Program-made: the position numbers and the translations under genes | Part shown: in pieces, positions 1 to 6,756 of the stretch | Numbering within the stretch: the first letter of the stretch is position 1 | How the letters are laid out: each line of letters starts with the position of its first letter | Notes under the pieces: model-generated | Seen by the model: only the letters and a program-made list of their open reading frames with translations | What the model was told of the DNA's origin: nothing | Database searches by the model: none | NCBI GenBank assembly: GCA_043769005.1 | Contig: JAYVJV010000160.1 | Location: forward strand, 1-23,757 | Source of the DNA: JAAFIP01 sp043769005 | GTDB lineage: Bacteria; Pseudomonadota; Gammaproteobacteria; Burkholderiales; Burkholderiaceae_C | Direction: 5' to 3' | DNA: 23,757 nt

Positions 1-93
1 GAGTCGCTCAGGGCTTTGGAGACGCAGCATGAGACGATCAAGAGCATCGCCGGTTGGGAATGGATTATTAATGCTATTTCTAATGGGAATTAG
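1..93 (+). CDS. C-terminal end of an unidentified protein (5' end outside window)
   Basis: Frame 1 is open from the first base to a TAG at 91-93 and gives 30 residues. It contains the plausible helical run ALETQHETIKSIAGWEW and ends in ISNGN. I do not recognise the family and cannot assign a function. The amphipathic composition and clean stop, followed by non-coding AT-rich DNA and an interspersed repeat, suggest a real gene end rather than chance, but 30 codons is weak evidence. Confidence 0.4.
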   Translation, partial: ESLRALETQHETIKSIAGWEWIINAISNGN

Positions 94-112
94 AATAACA
101 CCGCTTAACTAA

Positions 113-157
113 CTATAATTTTAGTAGCTGCTTACGCCCTATTTTATTGGGCTAGAG
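113..157 (+). repeat. TAGCTGCTTACGC-family interspersed repeat, copy 1
   Basis: The copy has the family layout: CTAT plus an A/T-rich stretch, then TAGCTGCTTACGC, about 10 variable bases, and TTGGGCTAGAG. GCCC and GGGC flank a T-rich loop (137-153) and could form a short stem. It lies between the end of the preceding gene and the acyl-CoA dehydrogenase start, close upstream of that gene's ribosome binding site. Confidence 0.75.
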
Positions 158-177
158 ACCTAAATCAAGGGTAATCT

Positions 178-1341
178 ATGGACTTTGGACTGCGTAATGA
201 GCAAAAAATGATGATTGACACCATTCGTCGATTCATCGCAGAAGAATTGCAGCCGCTGGAAGAAGAAGTTGAGCAATCGGGCAACTTGGATGCTGCCAAG
301 GCCAAGCACATTTTTGAAAAATCCAAAGCCCTGGGCCTGTACGCCCTGAACATCAGCGCAGAGTTGGGTGGCGGTGGTTTAAGCGCGGTCGAGCGCATGC
401 TGTGCGAAGAGCAGTTTGGTCACACGACCGACATCTTGATCCGCCGCGCCTTTGGCAACGTGTACGAGGCGCTGCTGGCTTGCAAGGGTGCACAGGTCGA
501 GCGTTGGCTCGCGCCTTGCGTGCGCGGCGAGCGCACGGCATCCATCGCCATTACCGAGGCCAATGCGGGCAGCGATGCACAAGGCATCAAAACCCGCGCC
601 GAATTACAGCCCGATGGCACTTGGCTATTGAGCGGCTCCAAGCACTTTATCAGCGATGCAGAATTCAGCGACTTCTTCATCGTCTCGGCCAAAACGGGCG
701 AGAAAGAAATCTCCCTCTTCCTGGTGGATAAAGGCGCGCCAGGCTTCACCGTTGGCAAAGACCAGAAAATGATGGGTCTGCGCGGCACATCCCACAACGA
801 GCTGTGGTTTGACAACGTGAAGTTAGAACCCATCGCCCTGCTGGGCGAGCGCGGCAACGGCTTCAAAATGGCCATGCAGGTGCTGGGCGTAGTGCGCCTG
901 GCCCAGGTGGGCGCGCGCGCCGTAGGTAAGGCTGCGCATGTGCTGGAGTTGATGGCAGACTACGCAAAACAACGCAACCAGTTTGGCAAACCGATTGCTG
1001 ACTTTCAACTGGTGCAGCAGATGCTGGCCGACAGCGTGATCGAGGTCAACGCAGCGCGCTGGATGGTGCTGCACGCGGCCTGGAAGATTGACCAAGGCTT
1101 GGAAGCGCGCGACGACATCGCCATGGTCAAAGTGCAGGCCGCCGAACCCCTGGGCCGGGTGGTAGACCGCGCCGTGCAGGTCTTTGGCGGTATGGGTTAC
1201 TGCAAAGACCTGCCCATCGAGCGCTACTACCGCGATGCCCGCATCGCCCGCATCTACGACGGCACCAGCGAGATTCACCGCACGGTGATCGCCCGCAGCC
1301 TGGCTAAGCGCGGAGCGGCGCTGTTTGACTTGCACCGCTAG
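178..1341 (+). CDS. Acyl-CoA dehydrogenase family flavoprotein
   Basis: FAD-dependent alpha,beta-dehydrogenation of an acyl-CoA thioester, passing electrons to electron-transfer flavoprotein. The 387 residues match the family length. The N-terminal helical domain is followed by the first signature around SIAITEANAGSDAQG (residues 121-136), the middle beta domain, and the C-terminal helical domain with QVFGGMGYCKD and RIYDGTSEIHR near residues 340-375. The position that is the catalytic Glu in medium-chain enzymes (YEGT) is Asp here (YDGT), as in ACAD10/11-like subfamilies, so the chain-length class is uncertain. An AAGGG at 168-172 suits the ATG at 178. It converges with the Bug gene, leaving only 14 bp between stops. 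No electron-transfer flavoprotein or enoyl-CoA hydratase gene is adjacent. The family call is secure; the substrate is unknown. Confidence 0.92.
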   Translation: MDFGLRNEQKMMIDTIRRFIAEELQPLEEEVEQSGNLDAAKAKHIFEKSKALGLYALNISAELGGGGLSAVERMLCEEQFGHTTDILIRRAFGNVYEALLACKGAQVERWLAPCVRGERTASIAITEANAGSDAQGIKTRAELQPDGTWLLSGSKHFISDAEFSDFFIVSAKTGEKEISLFLVDKGAPGFTVGKDQKMMGLRGTSHNELWFDNVKLEPIALLGERGNGFKMAMQVLGVVRLAQVGARAVGKAAHVLELMADYAKQRNQFGKPIADFQLVQQMLADSVIEVNAARWMVLHAAWKIDQGLEARDDIAMVKVQAAEPLGRVVDRAVQVFGGMGYCKDLPIERYYRDARIARIYDGTSEIHRTVIARSLAKRGAALFDLHR

Positions 1342-1355
1342 GACTTTCCAGTTAA

Positions 1356-2342
1356 TCACGTCTTCGCCGCCAACCCAATCCGCTCAATCACCGCCTTCTC
1401 TTTCAAAAAGTTGTCCCGCGCAAACTGCGTGTACTCGGCGGTGTTCATGTAGATCACCGACTGGTCGTATTTTTCAAAACTGGCCAGCACGGCAGGGTCT
1501 TCCAGCGTCTTTTTGAAGGCATCGTGCAGGCGCTGGGTGAGGGCGGGGTCCATGCCCTTGGGCGCGCCGATGCCAAAGGGCGAGTCGGAGACGGTGTCGT
1601 AGCCTAGCTCGGTCAACGTCGGGATTTGTGGCCAGCGCTTAGTGCGTTTGCTGCCGTAGGTGGCTAGCAGGCGACAGGTGCCGGCTTCTACGTGTGGGCC
1701 CCAGCCAGTGGCATCGCTGTGCGCCATGATGTGCCCGCCCAGCAGGGCCTGCATGCCATCGGCATTGCCTTTGAACGGCACATGGGTGAGCTTGATGCCG
1801 GCCTTGGAGGCAAATTCTTCCACCGCCAGGTGCGGCGTGGTGCCGTTGCCCGTCGATCCGAAGGTAAATTTTTCGGGATTGGCCTTGGCAAAATCCACCA
1901 GGTCTTTGATGCTTTTGATGGGCGAGTCGGCGCGCACCACAATGCCGAAGGTGTAGCCAGTGAGGCAGGCCACGTAGGTGAAGTCTTTCAGCGGGTCAAA
2001 CTGCATTTTTTGCATATGCGGCAGGCGCAGCACGCCGATGGTGAGCTGCGACAGCGTGTAGCCGTCGGGCTTGGCGTTGACCAGCTCGTTGGGCCCCAGC
2101 ATGCCGCTGGCACCGGGTTTGTTGTCAATCACCACCGTACCGCCCAGCGCTTTGCCTGCGCTTTCGGCCAGGGCGCGCATCACTGCGTCGGTAGAGCCGC
2201 CAGCGGGCCAGGGGCAGATGAGGCGGATGGGTTTGGCCGGGAAGGCCTGGGCTTGTGCCAGGCCGGGCAGGGCGAGCGCGGCAGTAGCGGCTGCGCCAGC
2301 GTGCAAAACATGACGGCGCGAGGGGTGTTGTTGGATGGACAT
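1356..2342 (-). CDS. Bug-family periplasmic solute-binding protein (tripartite tricarboxylate transporter type)
   Basis: Periplasmic receptor that would deliver a small carboxylate to a TctAB-type membrane complex. The 328 residues begin with a twin-arginine-like export signal (RRHVLHAG, then an Ala/Leu stretch, cleavage probably after LAQAQA near residue 32). Mature-protein landmarks of the Bug fold follow: PIRLICPWPAGGSTD, VIDNKPGASGMLG and LVNAKPDGYTL. A good Shine-Dalgarno (AAGGAG on the minus strand, about 2350-2355) supports the start. No tctA/tctB permease genes are nearby, which is common because Burkholderiales carry many orphan Bug genes. The ligand cannot be read from the sequence. 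The Tat signal is inferred from the RR motif only. Confidence 0.92.
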   Translation of the reverse strand: MSIQQHPSRRHVLHAGAAATAALALPGLAQAQAFPAKPIRLICPWPAGGSTDAVMRALAESAGKALGGTVVIDNKPGASGMLGPNELVNAKPDGYTLSQLTIGVLRLPHMQKMQFDPLKDFTYVACLTGYTFGIVVRADSPIKSIKDLVDFAKANPEKFTFGSTGNGTTPHLAVEEFASKAGIKLTHVPFKGNADGMQALLGGHIMAHSDATGWGPHVEAGTCRLLATYGSKRTKRWPQIPTLTELGYDTVSDSPFGIGAPKGMDPALTQRLHDAFKKTLEDPAVLASFEKYDQSVIYMNTAEYTQFARDNFLKEKAVIERIGLAAKT

Positions 2343-2479
2343 GGATAACTCCTTGGGTGAAATGGGATACCGTTATGTTGCCCATCGTGTCGTAAATTTT
2401 ACGCCCAGCCATCGGGATTTACGATAGTTTTTCTTAGAAACGCCAGTGCTTACCCTGCTAGGGGCATTGCAATGGAGTG

Positions 2480-2938
2480 CTACCAACGCACCCCCAGCTT
2501 GCCCAGCAGCTTGCTCAGCACAAACAGCGGACCGACCCACAGGTACTGAATATCTTCAAAAAAACTGGGCTTTTTACCCTCGATCTTGTGGCCGATGAAC
2601 TGGGCGATCCATGCGCCGACAAAGATAGCTACCGATGTCCACAGCACTTGGCTGCCTAGGGCGTGCAGGATAGCGATGATGATGGCGGACCAGGCGCACA
2701 TCAGGCCGAAAAACACCCAGGACAGGCGCGCGTAGTACACCATGCTGACGGCGATAAAGGCGTAGGCCACCCAGGGGTGCAGGGCAAACATTAGCCCGCA
2801 CAGGCTGAGCATGATCAGCGGGATCGCCACGAAGTGGATGACCTCGTTGGTCATGTTCTGGTGACTTTCGCCGTAGTGGTTGATGAGGACATCAACCCGG
2901 CGTTCCAGTGGTGATTCGTGGGAGGTGGTGGTGGACAT
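2480..2938 (-). CDS. DUF962 / Mpo1-like integral membrane protein
   Basis: The 152 residues resemble the DUF962 family, whose yeast member Mpo1 is an iron-dependent dioxygenase for alpha-oxidation of 2-hydroxy fatty acids. Conserved polar pieces are visible: LINHYGESHQN (residues 18-28), NEVIHFVAIP (31-40) and QFIGHKIEGKKPSFFED (113-129), whose histidines would bind the metal. Between them lie about four hydrophobic segments. An AGGAG on the minus strand a few bases before the start supports this ATG. It may relate loosely to the acyl-CoA genes in the window, but it is not in an obvious operon. The family call is good; the bacterial function is inferred from yeast. Confidence 0.85.
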   Translation of the reverse strand: MSTTTSHESPLERRVDVLINHYGESHQNMTNEVIHFVAIPLIMLSLCGLMFALHPWVAYAFIAVSMVYYARLSWVFFGLMCAWSAIIIAILHALGSQVLWTSVAIFVGAWIAQFIGHKIEGKKPSFFEDIQYLWVGPLFVLSKLLGKLGVRW

Positions 2939-2975
2939 AGGCTACTCCTGTTAATCTGGCCTAGCGAAGTATGAA

Positions 2976-3035
2976 CCGTTCGCCCTGAGCCTGACGAAGG
3001 GTTCGCGTGGACTTCGACAAGCTCAGTCCGAACGG
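2976..3035. repeat. REP-like imperfect palindrome
   Basis: The left arm at 2976-2999 (CCGTTCGCCCTGAG...) pairs imperfectly with the right arm at 3012-3035 (...CTCAGTCCGAACGG), leaving a 12-nt centre. The sequence resembles the abundant 'GAGCTTGTCGAAG' palindromes scattered between genes in many proteobacteria. It lies between the senC/selD 3' end and the DUF962 start and could form a hairpin in the selD transcript 3' region. Confidence 0.75.
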
Positions 3036-3063
3036 AAATTGTAGACTTCTTCAGGTCAAATCG

Positions 3064-5355
3064 TTAAGCCGTCAGCACAATCGGCTCCAGCGCATCGGCC
3101 TGCGCCTTGATGCTGCCAATCGCCACGGTGTGCATATAGCCCAGCTTACGCAGTGCGGCGATGCAGGCATCGGCCTTGTCGGCGGGTACGCTGGCCAGCA
3201 GGCCGCCTGCGGTTTGCGGGTCAAAAATCAAAGGGTAGCGCGGGTGTTTGACGAATTCTTCCTGGTTGCGCAGGGCGCGGCGCAGGCGCACGTTGGAGCC
3301 TTGGAGCGAGCTGACAATGCCTTGGGCTACGCATTCTTCCGCGCCGTCCAGCATGGGCAGCTTGCTCATATGGATTTCGGCATCGACGCCCGAGGGGCGC
3401 GTCATCTCTACCAGGTGGCCCAGCAGGCCAAAGCCTGTGAGGTCGGTGCAAGCGGTAGCGCCAAACTCGCTGAGGCATTGCGCGCCCAAGCGGTTAGACA
3501 CCACCATGGACTGCAGCGCACCGTCGATCCAGCGGCCCTTGGCGGCCAACTGGGCGTGGGCGGCAAACAGGGTACCCGTGCCAATCGGTTTGGTGAGAAT
3601 GAGCACATCGCCCGGCTGCATGCCGCCTTTGCGCAAAATTTTGGCGGGGTCGTCGTCGATCAAACCGTTGATGGCAAAGCCCAGAGCCAGCTCTTTGCCC
3701 TCTCCCGTGTGGCCGCCCACCAGGGCGCATTGCGCATCGCTCAGTATCTCCATCGCACCAGTCATCATCTGCGTCAGCACGTCTTCTACTTTGGCTTCCA
3801 GCCCCGGCGGCACGGTAGCCACAGCGGTGGCCGACTGCGCCTGCGCGCCCATGGCCCAAATATCGCCTAGCGCATGGTTGGCCGCTACCTTGCCAAAAAT
3901 GTACGGATCGTCAATGAAGGCGCGAAAAAAGTCTACCGAATGCACCATGGCCTTGCCCGGTGGCACACGCACCACGGCGGCATCGTCGGGGTCTTTCAGG
4001 CCAATGATGACATCGTCGCTCTCGTAGGGGTGCAGGTTGCCCAGGGCGCGGCTGAGCACGCTGGCACCCACCTTGGCACCGCAGCCGCCGCAGCGCATGG
4101 CAATGGCGCTGATGGCTTGCAGGGATTCTTCGTTGGTCAGTTTGACGCTGCTGTGCGCACTGCTGGCGGCAGGTTTTGGGGCATGCGCATCCATCTTGGG
4201 GAAATCCTGAAACTTGCGCATAAAGCGTTTGTCAATCCAGTCCTTCCATTGCCACACCCAGGCTCCGGCAAAACCCAGCCAGGCGCGCGAGGCGATAGCG
4301 TATTGATCACCGGTGCTGATGAGCGCCAGCCAGCTGGTTTGTGGGCGGTAGGCTCGCAGGGCCGTGCCTTCCACCGCGCGGCGCAGGTTCTCGGTAAGCG
4401 GTGGACCTTGGCGCACCGCGAACACGCCTGCCTTCTCTAGCTTGTAGTTCACCATGCTGGCAATGTCGCCTGCGGCAAAAATGCTGGGGTCGGTCAGCGT
4501 TTGCAGGTTGTCGTTGACCTGGATGAAGCCTTCGCCGTCCAGTGCCAGCCCGGTCTGCTTGAGCCAGGGCGCGCCTCCTGCGCGGGTCACCCAAATAATT
4601 TCGTCAGCATCCAACGTCTGGCCCGAGGCGGTTTGCAGGCTGCCCGCGCGCACCTGGTTGACGGCGGCGTTCACATGCACGCGCACACCGCGCCCGGCCA
4701 GCACAGCCTCAAAGCGCTTGCGCACGCCCGCGTTGTGGGTGGGCAAAATGGTGGCGATGTTGGTGAACAGATGAAAGGCCAGGTCGTCGGGGTTGCGGCC
4801 CAATTTTTTAAGCTCGTTGCGCAAGCGAAACTGCATAGCCAAAGTCAGCTCCACCCCGCCCGCGCCCGCGCCCACCACGGCGATGGTGGTTTTACCCGCA
4901 TGTTGTTTAACGCGCTCCAGCAGCGTGACCCAGCGGTCGTTAAAGCGCTGGATGGGTTTGACGGCCACGGCATGCTCTGCCGCACCGGGCACACCACCCA
5001 GCTGGGGTGTGGAGCCAATGTTGATGGACAACTGGTCATACGGCACAGGCGGGCGATTGCGGCACAGCACTTTGTTGTTTGCGCGGTCAATACCAACCAC
5101 CTCGTCTTTAAACAAACGCGCGCCAGCAAACACGCACAGGCGCGACAGGTCAATATGCACTTCGTCGTAGTCATAGTGCCCCGCTACATAGCCCGGCAGC
5201 ATGCCGGAGTAGGGTGTGTGCATGTCGGTGCAAATAAGAGTCAGCCGCACACCGGCAATGGGCCGCATGCCAAAACTTTTAAGCACCCCTACATGGCTAT
5301 GGCCGCCGCCAATTAATACGATGTCGCGCAGGACGGGTTGCTCGGTGCTTTGCAT
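3064..5355 (-). CDS. selD: NADH-dehydrogenase-like/SelD fusion; selenophosphate synthase (SenC role)
   Basis: This 763-residue protein has two parts. Residues 1-385 are an FAD/NAD-dependent disulfide-reductase-fold enzyme (type II NADH dehydrogenase or sulfide:quinone reductase-like), with dinucleotide motifs GGGHSH (16-21) and VGAGAGGVEL (161-170) and FAD-binding FAAGDIA (293-299). Residues from about 410 are selenophosphate synthase, which uses ATP and selenide. GGCGAK (423-428) places the catalytic Cys at 425 and Lys at 428; Asp-rich DPDDAAVV and the VGGHTGEGKE segment bind ATP and metal. Cys rather than selenocysteine means no recoding is needed. Neighbours SenB and SenA make this the selenium-activating step of selenoneine synthesis. 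The oxidoreductase half may generate or protect the reduced selenium donor, which is inference. No selA, selB or 2-selenouridine synthase gene is in view, so supply to other selenium pathways cannot be excluded. Confidence 0.93.
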   Translation of the reverse strand: MQSTEQPVLRDIVLIGGGHSHVGVLKSFGMRPIAGVRLTLICTDMHTPYSGMLPGYVAGHYDYDEVHIDLSRLCVFAGARLFKDEVVGIDRANNKVLCRNRPPVPYDQLSINIGSTPQLGGVPGAAEHAVAVKPIQRFNDRWVTLLERVKQHAGKTTIAVVGAGAGGVELTLAMQFRLRNELKKLGRNPDDLAFHLFTNIATILPTHNAGVRKRFEAVLAGRGVRVHVNAAVNQVRAGSLQTASGQTLDADEIIWVTRAGGAPWLKQTGLALDGEGFIQVNDNLQTLTDPSIFAAGDIASMVNYKLEKAGVFAVRQGPPLTENLRRAVEGTALRAYRPQTSWLALISTGDQYAIASRAWLGFAGAWVWQWKDWIDKRFMRKFQDFPKMDAHAPKPAASSAHSSVKLTNEESLQAISAIAMRCGGCGAKVGASVLSRALGNLHPYESDDVIIGLKDPDDAAVVRVPPGKAMVHSVDFFRAFIDDPYIFGKVAANHALGDIWAMGAQAQSATAVATVPPGLEAKVEDVLTQMMTGAMEILSDAQCALVGGHTGEGKELALGFAINGLIDDDPAKILRKGGMQPGDVLILTKPIGTGTLFAAHAQLAAKGRWIDGALQSMVVSNRLGAQCLSEFGATACTDLTGFGLLGHLVEMTRPSGVDAEIHMSKLPMLDGAEECVAQGIVSSLQGSNVRLRRALRNQEEFVKHPRYPLIFDPQTAGGLLASVPADKADACIAALRKLGYMHTVAIGSIKAQADALEPIVLTA

Positions 5356-5422
5356 GGATAAGTGTTCTTGTAATTGGGTTTACGAAATGTACGATGCTGA
5401 TATGGTCGCGGCTGCTCTGGCA

Positions 5423-5656
5423 CTTGGGATGCTTGGCTGCGCGGCTGCCCCCCGCCCTGCGGGCTCCTCCTTTATGCCGCTACGCCAAGCATCCCAAGCG
5501 CCAAAGCATCGGAAAGTGGTGACTGAGCGTTTGATAGTCCACCACTTTTGCAAGTCACTGCCTGCGCTGCACTCAGCGCAGCGGCATAAAGGGGGAGTAG
5601 GCGGCCCTAGGCTGCCACGGAGGACAGCCGCGCAGCTGAGTGCACCGCAGGCAGTG
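5423..5656. repeat. Nested inverted repeats filling the senB-senC gap
   Basis: Several hairpins lie in the 425-bp gap 5356-5780. A 15/15 perfect inverted repeat pairs 5423-5437 with 5484-5498 (CTTGGGATGCTTGGC). A bulged stem pairs 5513-5524 with 5536-5548. A perfect 8-bp stem with a 4-nt loop lies at 5562-5581 (CTGCGCTG). A 21/22 inverted repeat pairs 5556-5577 with 5635-5656 and competes with the previous stem. CCTCCTTTATGCCGCT near 5466-5481 also recurs inverted at about 5580-5596. The gap lies within a presumed senB-to-senC transcript on the minus strand, so the folds would be in the mRNA. I see no other convincing gene here. Confidence 0.7.
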
Positions 5657-5731
5657 TCCCGTACAGAGGTCGCGCCGCATACTGTGTCCCGTGCAAAGGC
5701 AGCACCGCATGCTCTCTCGCAGACAGACCAA
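5642..5731. repeat. 30-bp direct tandem repeat, three units
   Basis: Units start at 5642, 5672 and 5702. Each opens GC(A/G)CCGCA; the first two share GTGTCCCGT and AGG further on, and the third is diverged after about 12 bases. Read on the minus strand in one frame the units encode repeats of the form RDTxCGAxS. The block adjoins the inverted repeats just before the senB 3' end. Confidence 0.7.
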
Positions 5732-5780
5732 GCCAGAGTGAAGGGCACAACACTTGCGCGGATAAAAATAAAGAGAAACA

Positions 5781-6743
5781 TCAAGAAACCAATTGAATGA
5801 CTTGCAACAGCGCGTTAAGTTCAGCCTGCGGTGCAAAAAGCGGTGCGCGCAGGGCGCATTGCTGTTTTAAGTGGTCGAGAAAGGCGCTCTCGTCCTTACA
5901 GCGCTCCAGCATCTGCGCCAATGCCGCAGCATTGCCCACCGGAAAGTAGCCCGCATAGTCCTCGCCCAGCATACCCACATTGCCAGGGATGCGAGAGGCC
6001 ACCACCGGCGTGCCGCTGCACACGGCCTCCATTACCACATGCGCGCCGCCCTCCATCACGCTGGCGTGCACCAGCACATGGGCACGCTGGATTTTTACCC
6101 GGGTTTGCGGATGTTTGAGGGCTCCAGCCCAGGTGTAACGTGCGCAAGCAGCTGCGGTATTTATAGCGTCTTGGGCCAACTTGTCATCCAGCCCCGCACC
6201 AATATGCTCGATATAAATGTCTTCCCGTGCACGCAGCAGCAAGGCAGCGGCAAACAGGGTTTGCGGAGATTTTTCGCTCCTCAGGTGTCCCACCATCACG
6301 GCGCGCAGGCGCTGGGTGGTTTTGGGCAGGTTTTTGCGGCTGGTGGTGGACTGCAGCACCACATGGGTTTTGGCATGGTATTTTGCAGGCAGCTCATTTA
6401 TTCCCAAAGATTGCAGAACTATCAGGCGCGAGGCCAGCTCCAACGACTGCTGCGCCTGTGGGTCGCTCTGGATGTCGCGGTACAGGTCGGTGCCCGTGAG
6501 CGCCAGCACCAGCCTGGCGCTGCCGTGCTGTGCATGCCAAGCTTGGATGGATGGGGCGCTGCGCCGGGCGTGTAAGGCCAGCAGTGTGTCGTCCGACTGA
6601 GTTGCAGCGTCAGGCCACTGCTTGGTGATGCGCGTGCGATACTGTTGGCCCAGCAGTGTGGCCCAGCGTTTGGCGGTTTGCCAGTTGCCGTTGTTGGCAT
6701 CTAACAAAGCGGGACTGACGATAACAATGTGTTTGGAGACCAT
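5781..6743 (-). CDS. senB: Selenosugar synthase SenB (TIGR04348-type glycosyltransferase)
   Basis: SenB couples selenophosphate to a UDP-sugar (UDP-GlcNAc in the characterised system) to give a 1-seleno-sugar, the selenium donor for SenA. The 320 residues show a GT-B glycosyltransferase of the SenB branch: ANNGNWQTAKRW at 16-27, ALHARRSAPSI at 56-66, LTGTDLYRD at 82-90, and the C-terminal nucleotide-sugar site MEGGAHVVMEA at 230-240 with the paired acidic residues of GT4-like enzymes. MVSKHIVIVSP begins exactly at the first strand of the fold, so the start is firm. The start codons of senB and senA are divergent and only 13 bp apart. The SelD fusion is downstream on the same strand after a repeat-filled gap. 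Function follows from family and context. Confidence 0.92.
   Translation of the reverse strand: MVSKHIVIVSPALLDANNGNWQTAKRWATLLGQQYRTRITKQWPDAATQSDDTLLALHARRSAPSIQAWHAQHGSARLVLALTGTDLYRDIQSDPQAQQSLELASRLIVLQSLGINELPAKYHAKTHVVLQSTTSRKNLPKTTQRLRAVMVGHLRSEKSPQTLFAAALLLRAREDIYIEHIGAGLDDKLAQDAINTAAACARYTWAGALKHPQTRVKIQRAHVLVHASVMEGGAHVVMEAVCSGTPVVASRIPGNVGMLGEDYAGYFPVGNAAALAQMLERCKDESAFLDHLKQQCALRAPLFAPQAELNALLQVIQLVS
6121..6167 (-). repeat. Possible degenerate TAGCTGCTTACGC-family copy inside senB (copy 2)
   Basis: By eye about 70 percent of positions match the minus-strand copy at 15229-15275, including GCTC-AGCCCA, GC-AAGCAGCT and ATTTATAGC. In senB it encodes residues around AINTAAACARYTWAGA. 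Because this part of the protein looks like normal SenB sequence rather than an extra loop, chance similarity in Ala-rich codons is a real alternative. Confidence 0.35.
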
Positions 6744-6756
6744 AACTGGGCAAATT

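Noticed and set aside
3007..3870. Long plus-strand frames opposite selD (also 4501-5316)
   Set aside because: Antisense shadows of a GC-rich gene with His/Gln/Gly-rich composition; selD motifs are unequivocal.
6622..6756. Upstream extension of senA to an ATG at 6622
   Set aside because: It would overlap about 120 bp of the firm senB coding start and adds residues unlike the SenA family.
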